Assembly (NCBI RefSeq): GCF_040151475.1
Contig: NZ_JBDKWG010000123.1
Location: forward strand, 43,800-107,799
DNA length: 64,000 nt
Direction of reading: 5' to 3'
From: CAXBNB01 sp040151475
GTDB lineage: Bacteria > Bacteroidota > Bacteroidia > Cytophagales > Cyclobacteriaceae
Position numbers and translations under genes: made by a program. Of this stretch, positions 26,883-36,312 are shown piece by piece (position 1 is the stretch's first letter; each line of letters opens with the position of its first letter). The notes beneath the pieces were generated by a model. That model ran no database searches. It saw nothing but the letters and a program-made list of their open reading frames with translations, and was not told where the DNA came from.

Positions 26883-29800
26883 TTATAGTCCTACATTCAA
26901 ACCAAATGAAATGATCCTTTGAGGCGGGTAACCCTGACCATTTGAACCACCTATTAATTGAGGGTCGTATTTGATAAAAGAATTATAATAGATGAACCCC
27001 AAATTCTCTGCACTGGCATATACATATACATTACTCAACTTAACCTTGTCAAGCAAACCATGCGGCAAACTGTAGCCCAACCGAATATTTCGTATCCTTA
27101 AATGGGCAAGATCTAAAGCATACTGATCATTTGAATTGCTTCTGTTTTTGTTGTTCAACATATTTCTTGGAAAAAATGCATCTGTGTTGTCTGGTCTCCA
27201 GGCACCAAGGTCTTCATGCTCCTGATACCAGGGGGCAAACCATTGAGAACCACTAATACCAAATACATACTGTGAAGATGAATATTTTTTCCACTGACCT
27301 ATCCCATCCAAAATCACAGATACGTCAAACCCATTCCATTCTGCTCCCAATGTAAATCCATATCTTTTTCGTGGATAGTTAAATCCGTCTTTCACACGGT
27401 CTCCTTCGGCATACCATACCCCCCCTTCGCCTGTATTTATTTGCCCATCGCCATTCAGGTCTTTGAGTGCCAAATCTCCAGAATAATACCATGCTCCTCC
27501 CTGAGACACATTGTCATACAAAGCCTGATCATCCTGCATGATACCATTCGATTGATAGAAAAAATTTTGTCCGAAAATTTCTCCCGGAATCCATTGGTTA
27601 CTCCTGGATCCAGTACCATTATGTTCGTATTCCACCACATAACCTATGTAGTCACTAAGCCTAAACTGAACACTGTATTTGAAGGGTTTTCCCATGATTT
27701 CCATAGGCTGGTCTCGCCACTTCAACGAAAGCTCCCAGCCTCTGGTCTCAGATACCGCATTGTTGGATAATGGCACGGCCGTCCCCAATACTTCCGGTAG
27801 GGGGTTGGCGGGACCAAATTGATCTCTAACTGTTCGTTGATACCAGTCATAGTTCATTTCCAACCTATTGTTCAATGCATTGACATCTATGCCTACACCT
27901 ATTGTCCTTGGCTTTGCCCAGGTAAGCTGGCTGTTAACCAAATTTGGCAACCCTGCCTGTGTCACAAAGCTTCCATCCAGAATGATTTCAGATGAGTTTG
28001 TAATAGGAATCGATGGTTGACTCAGGTAATATTCAAAATCGTCAATCTCATTATTTCCATTTAAATCAACGTTTAAATTTCCCGAATTGGCCCAAGACCC
28101 CCTGATCTTAAAACCTGATACTACTTCAGGTACTGGCCAAAAAGACTCTTCAGAAACATTCCAAGCTGCTGACAAAGAAGGAAAAAAGCCCCACCGTTTA
28201 TTGGCTGCAAACCTTGAGGTGGCATCCCTACGACCATTAAACTCAATAAAGTACTTTTCATCATAGTTATAAGAAAAACGACCGAACACCCCTCTGGTGG
28301 ACCAATCCAACAATCTGTCTGATCCATTAAATAAGTTAGCTGCAGTACTTACAGTAGGCACACCATCCGAAAAGAAATCCCTGGCCTCAACATTTAACTG
28401 AATCAAGTCATTCTGTTCTTCCTGATAGCCGACAAGCGCATAAAAGTTATGTACGCTATTGATGGTTTTTGTATATGAGGTGTGCAAGTCAATTGTATGG
28501 TAATTGGTGTTTTGCATCCTTCGAATAATACTGGAAACAGTAGCGGTTCGTTGAGTAGGGGATTGTGTTCCATTTGGTAATATTTGATTCAAAACAAACT
28601 GGGTTTTTTCATAATTATTGGCATTATACCTCCATGTGTATTTTCCATTGATTTCCCATCCATCTAAGGGCTTTATACTCAATCCACCAGTCCATGTAAG
28701 GTCGTCCCTTACAACAGACTCTGAACCTGAATTTCCATTAAAATTTGGGGCATTGTTGAACCTGTAATAAGTATCATTTGGTGAGGTTGTTGGCCAAATC
28801 TGGAACGATCTGGCCAAAGCATCCCATATAGTGCCATAAGCACGCCCATTACCGCTATAGTTAGGCCCCCTTTCATTGGTTCTCACATAGTTGGCACTTG
28901 TGCTCAATTCCATCCACTTCGTGATATCAGAGCTAACCTTGACCAAGGCTGAATATCTGTCTTTAAAATCTGATACCCCTTTGAAAATACCATTTGTACC
29001 ATTGAAACCAAGACCTACATAGTAGTTGGCATTGTTACCACCCCCTGAAAAATTTAAATTTTGCTGCTGGCTTGGCACCACTTTTTTCAAAGCCTCATCA
29101 AACCAATCCACATTACCAAATGCTTGTTGATGCCCTCCCCACTGAGTTGGGGTAAAAGCATATGTGCCATATGGAACTTCATCAGGGTTTAACCCATCAA
29201 AAACAGGATTGCTATAATCACCAGCAGCATAAGCCTTCATTCGTTCCACTTGCAACTCACTGAAAAATCCAGATGTACCACCTCCCGGCTGATTCCTAAA
29301 GGCTTCATTGATACGTCCGGCCCAAACATAATTGTCCATCATATCGGGAGTATTAGTAGGGCTGCCAAATCGATAATTAGATGAATAATTGATCTTCATT
29401 GTTTCATTTCTCCCTCCACTTTTGGTAGTAATCATAATGATACCAAATGGCGCACGAGATCCATATATTGCAGAGGCAGCTCCATCTTTTAGCACAGAAA
29501 CTGATTCCACATCGTTCGGGTTAATGTCAGCTATGTCTCTTTCTATCCCATCGACAAGGATCAAAGGCGAGGCAGAAGTTCCAAAGCCTGTAAACCCCCT
29601 GATATTCAGGTTAAGCTTGGCTTCAGGAGCACCACTTGGTGCCTGCACATTCAACCCTGCAACCAACCCCTGCAAACCATCAGCTATTGACCTGAGAGGT
29701 CTGTCTTGAAGGATTTTTCCTCCTACCTGATCGACTGCTGCCGTTAAATGTGATTTCTTAACTTCACCATAACCTACCACAACCACTTCTTCCAACTGAG

Positions 29801-30428
29801 CAGCATCAGGTACCATCTGAATATCAATAGTACTTCTACCAGCTATTGGTACCTCTTGTGTCTTGTAGCCAACAAAAGAAAAAGTCAATATAGCTTCTTC
29901 TGATACTGATAACTTGTAATTACCATCAAGATCTGTATTGATCCCTGTAGCAGTGCCTTTTACCACCACGGATGCACCGGGTAACCCTTCACCATTTTCA
30001 TCAGTGATTTTACCCGAGATATCTACATCTGCCAATTCCACTATTCTAACATGATCAGATGAAGATTCCAGGTTAAACTTCTTTACTGAAATGGTATTGT
30101 TGACACGTTTGAATTGAAGTTCCTTTTTGTAAGACAGGTTTTTAAGAATTCCCTCCAGTGATTCGTTTTTTGCATTTAAAGATATGCCTTTAATCTTGCT
30201 TACTTTTTTATCATCAAACAGGAAGTTGAATCCCGTTTTTTTATTTAAAGAATTAAAAACCTCATCTATGCTTGCGTCCTCCCACTGAACGGACAGATAG
30301 ATATCTCGCATGTACTGTGCATTGCTTCCACTTGCCAGCAGCATGGTACAAATCAGGCACTGTATGTGAATTACTATAAGTGTAATCCGGCTCACGATTT
30401 TGATTTTTTTTAGTAAATTTACATTCAT
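26883..30428 (-). CDS. susC: SusC-type TonB-dependent transporter with N-terminal STN domain, PUL 1
   Basis: A 1181-aa protein. After a signal sequence, an STN domain (~40-115, IDEVFNSLNKKTGFNFLFDD) is followed by a carboxypeptidase-regulatory-like domain (~130-215, GKITDENGEGLPGASVVVKG). Then come the EEVVVVGYG TonB-box-like linker, a plug (LNIRGFTGFGTSASPLILVDG) and a long outer-membrane beta barrel ending ...RIISFGLNVGL. It imports oligosaccharides with SusD. STN domains contact FecR-type anti-sigma factors, which matches the fecR/sigma pair directly upstream. Confidence 0.96.
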   Translation of the reverse strand: MNVNLLKKIKIVSRITLIVIHIQCLICTMLLASGSNAQYMRDIYLSVQWEDASIDEVFNSLNKKTGFNFLFDDKKVSKIKGISLNAKNESLEGILKNLSYKKELQFKRVNNTISVKKFNLESSSDHVRIVELADVDISGKITDENGEGLPGASVVVKGTATGINTDLDGNYKLSVSEEAILTFSFVGYKTQEVPIAGRSTIDIQMVPDAAQLEEVVVVGYGEVKKSHLTAAVDQVGGKILQDRPLRSIADGLQGLVAGLNVQAPSGAPEAKLNLNIRGFTGFGTSASPLILVDGIERDIADINPNDVESVSVLKDGAASAIYGSRAPFGIIMITTKSGGRNETMKINYSSNYRFGSPTNTPDMMDNYVWAGRINEAFRNQPGGGTSGFFSELQVERMKAYAAGDYSNPVFDGLNPDEVPYGTYAFTPTQWGGHQQAFGNVDWFDEALKKVVPSQQQNLNFSGGGNNANYYVGLGFNGTNGIFKGVSDFKDRYSALVKVSSDITKWMELSTSANYVRTNERGPNYSGNGRAYGTIWDALARSFQIWPTTSPNDTYYRFNNAPNFNGNSGSESVVRDDLTWTGGLSIKPLDGWEINGKYTWRYNANNYEKTQFVLNQILPNGTQSPTQRTATVSSIIRRMQNTNYHTIDLHTSYTKTINSVHNFYALVGYQEEQNDLIQLNVEARDFFSDGVPTVSTAANLFNGSDRLLDWSTRGVFGRFSYNYDEKYFIEFNGRRDATSRFAANKRWGFFPSLSAAWNVSEESFWPVPEVVSGFKIRGSWANSGNLNVDLNGNNEIDDFEYYLSQPSIPITNSSEIILDGSFVTQAGLPNLVNSQLTWAKPRTIGVGIDVNALNNRLEMNYDWYQRTVRDQFGPANPLPEVLGTAVPLSNNAVSETRGWELSLKWRDQPMEIMGKPFKYSVQFRLSDYIGYVVEYEHNGTGSRSNQWIPGEIFGQNFFYQSNGIMQDDQALYDNVSQGGAWYYSGDLALKDLNGDGQINTGEGGVWYAEGDRVKDGFNYPRKRYGFTLGAEWNGFDVSVILDGIGQWKKYSSSQYVFGISGSQWFAPWYQEHEDLGAWRPDNTDAFFPRNMLNNKNRSNSNDQYALDLAHLRIRNIRLGYSLPHGLLDKVKLSNVYVYASAENLGFIYYNSFIKYDPQLIGGSNGQGYPPQRIISFGLNVGL

Positions 30429-30472
30429 AATCTAATAAGTTTTTTGATAGTGTTTTATTGAAAACTTAGGTT

Positions 30473-30531
30473 AATGCTTCGAAGAAATGGATGGTCTGCA
30501 AACTGATCCAATGACTCGAAGCATTTTTTTA
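30473..30531 (+). terminator. Plus-strand hairpin plus T-run in the fecR-susC gap of PUL 1
   Basis: AATGCTTCGA (30473-30482) pairs perfectly with TCGAAGCATT (30516-30525) across a 33-nt loop and runs into a T-stretch on the plus strand. All genes here are on the minus strand, so this ends an antisense transcript or is a stem in the susC leader. The same arrangement occurs in PUL 2 at 61113-61147. Confidence 0.5.
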
Positions 30532-30582
30532 GCTTGTATCATAATTGCATATAGGTTTGTTAAAATTCATTTTGAATATGTT

Positions 30583-31641
30583 TTAGTTTGCGATAAGCTT
30601 TTTTGTGATCGTTACCTGCTTTCCTGATATTTTAAAGTCAAATTCAGCATTGTGGCTCAAAATCTCCAATACTGCATTCAAAGGTTCATTTTCGAAGCTT
30701 CCTGAAAAAGATTGAGTTAAATCAATATCAGAACCTGCAACAACCTCGATTGCATACCATTTTTCAATTTCATGGAAAATAGATTTCAAAGGACGATTTT
30801 TAAACTTCAATACCCATGAAGTCCAGGCTGTTAACTCATCAGGGTTGAAACCCGTTTTATGTGCAGTTTTTTTATCGAAATCAATCACCGTTATTTGATT
30901 AGGCCGTAATTGATGATCAAGTATCACTCCTGATTTTTCATCTCCTGTTACCTGTACTTTTCCTTCGACCACCCCAACCCTGAGTTCACCCTCTTCCGGA
31001 TAAGCCCTGACATCAAATGATGTTCCCAAAACTTTTGTTCGTATTCCTTTTGAAATTACGATAAAGGGTTTGGATTCGTCTCTTTCTACTTCGAAAAATG
31101 CTTCTCCTTCCAGATAAACTATTCTTATAGAATCTGAAAAGTACTCAGGATAACGCAATGATGTTTCAGAATTAAGTTTGACTTTCGTTCCATCACTAAG
31201 CAAAATAGTAGTCTTCATCCCTCGCGGATTGTTTTTTTCAATCATGGCTACCTTGCCGGAAACTACTTTCTCAGGCTGATAAGAGGCAAAATACCAAAAA
31301 CAAAAAACTGTTGAGAAAGCCATAAGGATAACAGCTACATACCTTAGGAAGGGAGTGAAAAAAGATTGTTTGCCAAAGAGCTTACTTTTTTGATCCCTTT
31401 GCCTCGTTCTTACAATGTTTTCAAAAGCATCCACTAACTCTTTTTCGGTTGGACGTTCTTTCTCATCGTACTGGATATGGGTTAATATGTATCGGGCCAG
31501 TTGGACTTCCTCATACTTATGCGTATTTTGAGACAACCATTTATCCCAAAATTGATCGGTTTGATCATGGCCTTCCTTCACCCAGCTTACAAAGTAGTCA
31601 TCCTCAATAAAATCCCAGACCGTATAATTTTCGTATTTCAT
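30583..31641 (-). CDS. FecR-family anti-sigma/transducer protein, PUL 1
   Basis: The start is taken at the ATG at 31639-31641 (352 aa), three codons inside a possible TTG start. Residues ~1-90 are a cytoplasmic DUF4880-like sigma-binding part (FVSWVKEGHDQTDQFWDKWL). One transmembrane helix (~105-127, YVAVILMAFSTVFCFWYF) precedes the periplasmic FecR domain (GMKTTILLSDGTKVKLNSETSLRYP, YLEGEAFFEVERDESKPF). A C-terminal STN-contacting domain (~270-352, NRPLKSIFHEIEKWYAIEV) ends it. It relays substrate-loaded SusC status to the sigma factor at 31797. Confidence 0.93.
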   Translation of the reverse strand: MKYENYTVWDFIEDDYFVSWVKEGHDQTDQFWDKWLSQNTHKYEEVQLARYILTHIQYDEKERPTEKELVDAFENIVRTRQRDQKSKLFGKQSFFTPFLRYVAVILMAFSTVFCFWYFASYQPEKVVSGKVAMIEKNNPRGMKTTILLSDGTKVKLNSETSLRYPEYFSDSIRIVYLEGEAFFEVERDESKPFIVISKGIRTKVLGTSFDVRAYPEEGELRVGVVEGKVQVTGDEKSGVILDHQLRPNQITVIDFDKKTAHKTGFNPDELTAWTSWVLKFKNRPLKSIFHEIEKWYAIEVVAGSDIDLTQSFSGSFENEPLNAVLEILSHNAEFDFKISGKQVTITKKLIAN

Positions 31642-31796
31642 ATTCTCCAAGACATCTCAATGGTCTTCACAAGTAAAGAGTATGACCATTAACAGAGTAT
31701 CCCATCTGACAGAATATTTTTTTCCAAAGAAGATTCATAATCAACTTTAAACTCAGGCGTTGAGTCGTTGTGTGTCGGCTACTGGCAAGAGCTTTT

Positions 31797-32399
31797 TTAT
31801 AAAAAGAAGCTCAACAGGAAAGCGAAAAGAAGCGATATTGCAACATTCTGACGTAACGTATCCAAAGCACGCTTAATCAATTTAGCAACCGTATTCTTAT
31901 GCTGAATTTCCATTACATCTGCAATCTCATCATAGGTAAGCCCATCATAATAATAATGAAGGATCACCTGTCTTTGCTTTGGGGAAAGGTTATTCAACCC
32001 TAGTTTTACCTTCGAAATTTTTTCCTTTATATTCTCCTGATGGATCAAATGAGATTCCATACTTATTTCGATTGAAAATCCATCAAACAGCTCATTAAGT
32101 TCGCTTTCTCTGTACTTTTTATTCTTTTTAATTTTGTACATCAACTCCCTGTAGAGTGCTTTAAAAAGGTAAGATTTGATAGAATGTATGGTTTGCGAAG
32201 AATCCTTTTTTTTGCCAATTGAGATGAATATATCCTGAATACAATCCTTTATCAATTCCCGGTCCTTAGAATACTGAAATCCAAACCGGTAAAGGTGCTG
32301 AATGTTTTGATTGTAGATATGGCCAAGTGCCTTTTGATCACCATTTCGCAATGCAGTCCAGAGTTCAGCATCAGAAAAAGCAGAAAAGCGATCACTCAT
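31797..32399 (-). CDS. ECF RNA polymerase sigma factor with a hydrophobic C-terminal tail, PUL 1
   Basis: A 200-aa protein from the ATG at 32397-32399 (MSDRFSAFSDAELW), preferred over an upstream ATG because it begins right at the sigma-2 domain. Sigma region 2 is at ~10-75 (ELIKDCIQDIFISIGKK) and region 4 at ~130-185 (LSPKQRQVILHYYYDGLTYDEIADVM, then NTVAKLIKRALDTLR). The last 15 residues (VAISLLFAFLLSFFL) are entirely hydrophobic, as in some PUL sigma factors, and might hold it at the membrane near FecR. It is expected to transcribe susC onward. Confidence 0.92.
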   Translation of the reverse strand: MSDRFSAFSDAELWTALRNGDQKALGHIYNQNIQHLYRFGFQYSKDRELIKDCIQDIFISIGKKKDSSQTIHSIKSYLFKALYRELMYKIKKNKKYRESELNELFDGFSIEISMESHLIHQENIKEKISKVKLGLNNLSPKQRQVILHYYYDGLTYDEIADVMEIQHKNTVAKLIKRALDTLRQNVAISLLFAFLLSFFL

Positions 32400-32638
32400 T
32401 TTTATCACAGGGTTTTCCTGCCTTTCACCCGATTGATATGAATGTTTGTAAACTTCCACTTTTCTCCAAAGTATTTTCTAACCTGAAATTCTAACCATGA
32501 CTCTATGCTATTATAGAGGAATAGAATTACATAAGTATCCCATTTTGCGATTCTTTTTTTATTTATTACACTCAATGAACCTTGCCGTTGACATTGCTAT
32601 AAAACAAACAGTACGCCTAGCGCTTAGCGCATTGCGCA
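32400..32638. promoter_or_regulatory. Gap between the sigma gene and the CRISPR array; candidate leader
   Basis: These 239 bases must hold the sigma-factor promoter on the minus strand and any leader for the plus-strand array. The 60 bases before repeat 1 are AT-rich and then change to a GC-rich run of overlapping AGCGC/GCGCA words (about 32615-32638). I could not find a TAnnTTTG box on the plus strand here. Confidence 0.35.
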
Positions 32639-34388
32639 GTTGTGATTGGCTTTCAATGATTAGATTGCAACAGTATGATCCCGAGTGGATCTCCTATTTC
32701 ACACGTTGTGATTGGCTTTCAATGATTAGATTGCAACAGTACCAGCAGACTAAGAATATCGACCGAACCCGTTGTGATTGGCTTTCAATGATTAGATTGC
32801 AACAGTAATTAATCCCGGTATAAGACAATGGCAGGGGTTGTGATTGGCTTTCAATGATTAGATTGCAACAGTTTTGCACTATGTTTATAAGTAAAGCGGC
32901 TCGTTGTGATTGGCTTTCAATGATTAGATTGCAACAGTAAGTACGTGGTTGTACATACCCCTGCCACTGTTGTGATTGGCTTTCAATGATTAGATTGCAA
33001 CAGTTGTAGTTTCTCAGGTGGTGGCTGAAGCTGGGGTTGTGATTGGCTTTCAATGATTAGATTGCAACAGTTCCAAGGGGCAATGGTAGAAGTAGGTATG
33101 CGTTGTGATTGGCTTTCAATGATTAGATTGCAACAGTTGTCTGTTAAATTCTATACTGGATTGTTGGGTTGTGATTGGCTTTCAATGATTAGATTGCAAC
33201 AGTTGTAATCATCCTGAATTGAACGATCTGTACGTTGTGATTGGCTTTCAATGATTAGATTGCAACAGTGAAGATGTGCCGACTGGCTATCCAGCTCCTG
33301 TTGTGATTGGCTTTCAATGATTAGATTGCAACAGTAAGGCGTAGCGTGTAGTTTGGGGAACCTTCGTTGTGATTGGCTTTCAATGATTAGATTGCAACAG
33401 TAGCACATTGCCAATGGCTTGCACGAGTCCGGTTGTGATTGGCTTTCAATGATTAGATTGCAACAGTTATTATAGCATTGTTTACAATGAGCGATGAGTT
33501 GTGATTGGCTTTCAATGATTAGATTGCAACAGTCATCTACTTTTGGGATTGCCAGAAGCTGGAGTTGTGATTGGCTTTCAATGATTAGATTGCAACAGTA
33601 ATGATGTTGTAGTAGAATTTTATTGGGATGTTGTGATTGGCTTTCAATGATTAGATTGCAACAGTCTGCTGAACCATTAACAAATGGTCTAATTCGTTGT
33701 GATTGGCTTTCAATGATTAGATTGCAACAGTCATAGACTGTGGCGACCAATCTATAAGTTTGTTGTGATTGGCTTTCAATGATTAGATTGCAACAGTAAG
33801 AAAAAGTTCTATTTGAACCCTCCAATCGTTGTGATTGGCTTTCAATGATTAGATTGCAACAGTGTATCAATCATAATAAGTGGCCATTTGGCCGTTGTGA
33901 TTGGCTTTCAATGATTAGATTGCAACAGTTTGTGGATTCTATTTGCTACGCTATAGCAAGTTGTGATTGGCTTTCAATGATTAGATTGCAACAGTTTATT
34001 TAAGTGTGATTGTCATATCGACATAGTTGTGATTGGCTTTCAATGATTAGATTGCAACAGTCAAATAATAATTGTTCTATAGTCATGACGTGTTGTGATT
34101 GGCTTTCAATGATTAGATTGCAACAGTAACAGACCCAGCTTATCAGGCCATGTGGGGTTGTGATTGGCTTTCAATGATTAGATTGCAACAGTCTCCAAAA
34201 AAAATGCAAGGAGGAAGAAAAGTTGTGATTGGCTTTCAATGATTAGATTGCAACAGTGAAAACAAAGATATATCTGCTGTGTATGTGTTGTGATTGGCTT
34301 TCAATGATTAGATTGCAACAGTGTTCAATATGTCATGGAGCAATACTGTGATGTTGTGATTGGCTTTCAATGATTAGATTGCAACAGT
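32639..34388 (+). CRISPR. Type II-C CRISPR array, 27 repeats, 26 spacers
   Basis: The 36-bp repeat starts GTTGTGATTGGCTTTC and ends GATTGCAACAGT; all 27 copies read as identical, including the first and last. Spacers are 30 nt except spacer 6 (31 nt) and spacers 23-25 (29 nt). Orientation is set by the tracrRNA at 43229: its anti-repeat complements repeat bases 2-19, so crRNAs are made on the plus strand, convergent with cas2. Because 66 bp is 22 codons, the array reads open in several frames; these are not genes. No spacer was seen to match elsewhere in this window. Confidence 0.98.
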
Positions 34389-34431
34389 ACACCTTAGTAC
34401 AAGAAGCTGATATACAGCAATTTAATCGCTC

Positions 34432-34468
34432 AAAACCCTGAAAGATTTTAAACACTTTCAGGGTTTTT
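34432..34468. terminator. Bidirectional terminator between array and cas2
   Basis: AAAACCCTGAAAG (34432-34444) and CTTTCAGGGTTTT (34455-34467) form a perfect 13-bp stem around a 10-nt loop, with U-tracts in both directions. It lies 43 bases after the last repeat and 4 bases after the cas2 stop, so it can end both pre-crRNA and the cas operon. Confidence 0.85.
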
Positions 34469-34471
34469 GCT

Positions 34472-34810
34472 TTAAAACAACTCCAATTGCTGTACCGGTT
34501 CAGGTATTTTTTCCGCCTTGGCGGATATGAAAACCTCCATCATGCCAAACTGTTTGTCTGTGACCCGGATAATACCTACTTTGCCTTTAGGCGGCAAATT
34601 GATTTTTACCCGCTTCATATGTACCTGAGCATTTTCCATACTGGGACAATGACGCAGGAATATCGAAAACTGAAATCTGGTGAAACCATCTTTTTCCAGC
34701 ACATCTACAAACCTGCGGTAGTTGCGTGTATCTGCCTTGGTTTCGGTAGGCAGGTCGAAAAATACCATGACCCACATGACTCTGTATTGGTTAAGCCGCT
34801 GCAAACTCAC
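34472..34810 (-). CDS. cas2: CRISPR-associated endonuclease Cas2
   Basis: 112 aa from a GTG start at 34808-34810 that overlaps the cas1 stop (GTGA), giving the N-terminus [21 protein letters not shown] seen in Bacteroidota II-C Cas2 proteins; the frame is open further upstream inside cas1 but that would be atypical. The ferredoxin-like core includes [10 protein letters not shown] with the conserved Asp, [12 protein letters not shown] and [15 protein letters not shown]. Cas2 bridges two Cas1 dimers in the spacer-integration complex. The gene is the last of the cas operon. Confidence 0.95.
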   Translation of the reverse strand: MSLQRLNQYRVMWVMVFFDLPTETKADTRNYRRFVDVLEKDGFTRFQFSIFLRHCPSMENAQVHMKRVKINLPPKGKVGIIRVTDKQFGMMEVFISAKAEKIPEPVQQLELF

Positions 34811-35703
34811 AGCCCTGGAAATTTGATTGACTTCAATTCCCGGGCATAGCACTTGTACAGGCTACTGGTGGTTTCCTGTGCAGCAAGCATCAGAGGGCTT
34901 ACCTGCCCGTTAATCCGCACATCAAGCACGGGTATCTGGAGCAGTTGTTGCTTGATGGCTGGCGTGAGTTCGTCGTAATCATCCAGTGACCTTACCAATT
35001 CCAGTACCAACTCATCAACTATGGGTCGGTAAGGCTCCATGACATCATCTGCCAGGCAGTAGGCATTGTACTTGTTTCTGTGGTGATAACCGAATGTGGG
35101 CATCAACCCACTCCCGATCAGAGAACGGGCAATCACTGCCCTCAATATGGCATAGCCATAATTCAGCATATTGTTGGGAGCTCCTTCGAAGCGTCCTCTT
35201 TTAAAATCCCGTAAGTGGTCTTCAAAGAGCCGCTTCCAGTAAAAGGCAGCAGCTCTGGCCTCAAAGTTGTCCGGGTCTCCCGGTGCGGTTTTGGCAGCCC
35301 AGCGTTCCATGTTGTCAGTTGCCAACCCATTTTGCCGGAGTAGTGCCGCCTGGTTGAGTATTTTGGCTTTTACGGTCTGCTGCCACAATCGTGCCTTTTG
35401 TGCAGCAGTAGCTTCCATCTGGGTGCGAAAGTGTTCCTGCTGGGTACTATGGGCGTTGAGGTTGAGCATCATGCCCTGAGGCAGGTGGTGGCTGTCGCAG
35501 GTAACAATGGCCGCATTGTTGGCCAGCAACTTACTGATGAGGGTGTGGCTGAGTGTGATCTGTGGATGCTCCAGCAATACCATCCCCACATCCTCAATGG
35601 GAGCAGTTTTCTTTTCCCCTGATTCCGGGTAGGTGGCCACCAACTGTTGCCTGGTGGTGTGCAGGTGTGCCGGATTGGCAAAGTAAAGCGTTCGTTTGAT
35701 CAT
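34807..35703 (-). CDS. cas1: CRISPR-associated integrase Cas1, type II-C
   Basis: 298 aa, the usual length for type II Cas1. An N-terminal beta domain ([31 protein letters not shown]) leads to the helical catalytic domain with the metal ligands Glu148 ([12 protein letters not shown]), His207 or His208 ([17 protein letters not shown]) and an acidic residue in DDVMEPYRP near 223. It integrates new spacers with Cas2. It starts 15 bases after the RAYT stop, not after cas9 as in the ordinary II-C operon, so its promoter or read-through source is changed. No csn2 or cas4 is present, which with the Cas9 type supports II-C. Confidence 0.97.
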   Translation of the reverse strand: MIKRTLYFANPAHLHTTRQQLVATYPESGEKKTAPIEDVGMVLLEHPQITLSHTLISKLLANNAAIVTCDSHHLPQGMMLNLNAHSTQQEHFRTQMEATAAQKARLWQQTVKAKILNQAALLRQNGLATDNMERWAAKTAPGDPDNFEARAAAFYWKRLFEDHLRDFKRGRFEGAPNNMLNYGYAILRAVIARSLIGSGLMPTFGYHHRNKYNAYCLADDVMEPYRPIVDELVLELVRSLDDYDELTPAIKQQLLQIPVLDVRINGQVSPLMLAAQETTSSLYKCYARELKSIKFPGL

Positions 35704-35718
35704 GACAATGGGGTTTGG

Positions 35719-36312
35719 TTAGTCAATCCATTCTTTTTCTTTTATTTCGATAGCTTGCTGGTGCATGGACAGGAAATCATTCCTGTTTCCAAACCAGCTT
35801 ATTGTTTCGTTGCGTTCCAAAAGGGTAGGTTTGGTTGACAGCAGCGTGTGATAGGAGCTCCATTTCCATAAGTCTATGCTCCTGACAAACCCATGGTGAA
35901 CAGGGTTGCTATGGATGTAGTGGGTAACAGCGGCCAGATCCCGGTCGGAAGGGATTTCTTTTGCTTTAAATGGCCTGTTAAATAACGATCCCCGCCGATC
36001 ATATTGTTTGTTATAGGCTTTGGCATAGGAGTTAAACAAGTTGCTGAAGGCTTTGGAGATCAGAAGACCTGACAGGTTTTCGAAACCTGTCAGGTCTTTA
36101 GCCTTAAACACCCGCTCCAATTCCCCCTCGCTCCGGATTCTGATCAACGCATGAAAGTGGTTTGGCATAAGACAATAGGCATGCGTACGGGCTATTGGTT
36201 CTATGTATTTGGCCCACTGCTGCAAAAAGTACCTGTAGTTTTCAGATGTCTGGAAAAGGTTGTCGCTTCCATTGGCGTGGTTGTATATATGATAGCAGGC
36301 TTCCGGTTGCAT
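35719..36312 (-). CDS. RAYT-type Y1 (HUH) transposase carrying a REP palindrome in its coding sequence
   Basis: 197 aa from the ATG at 36310-36312 (MQPEACYHIYNHANG...), chosen because Y1 proteins begin at this point; the frame is open further upstream into repeat DNA. The HUH motif is NHFH (His52, His54) and the tyrosine lies in NSYAKAYNKQYDRRGSLF (Tyr96 or Tyr100). IHSNPVHHGFV and WKWSSYH are typical of REP-associated transposases. Residues ~72-83 (KDLTGFENLSGL) are encoded by a perfect REP palindrome at 36064-36098. The gene sits between cas9 and cas1 on the cas strand. Confidence 0.9.
   Translation of the reverse strand: MQPEACYHIYNHANGSDNLFQTSENYRYFLQQWAKYIEPIARTHAYCLMPNHFHALIRIRSEGELERVFKAKDLTGFENLSGLLISKAFSNLFNSYAKAYNKQYDRRGSLFNRPFKAKEIPSDRDLAAVTHYIHSNPVHHGFVRSIDLWKWSSYHTLLSTKPTLLERNETISWFGNRNDFLSMHQQAIEIKEKEWID
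36064..36098. repeat. REP palindrome inside the RAYT gene
   Basis: AAGACCTGACAGGTTT, a TCG loop, and AAACCTGTCAGGTCTT: a perfect 16-bp stem. It is read in frame as part of the RAYT. Same family as 36399-36433, 36626-36660 and the ends of the REPINs at 953-1249. Confidence 0.9.

Noticed and set aside
32694..33870. Long open frames through the CRISPR array encoding CCNLIIESQSQ repeats
   Set aside because: They exist only because the 66-bp repeat-spacer period is a multiple of three and the repeat lacks stops in those frames; the array is non-coding.
32639..34388. Self-targeting spacers against genes in this window
   Set aside because: Reading the spacers against the window by eye gave no match; a proper search of the whole genome and phages is needed for any target claim.
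34487..34849. 120-aa plus-strand open frame opposite cas2
   Set aside because: It is a shadow of the clearly conserved Cas2 protein on the minus strand.
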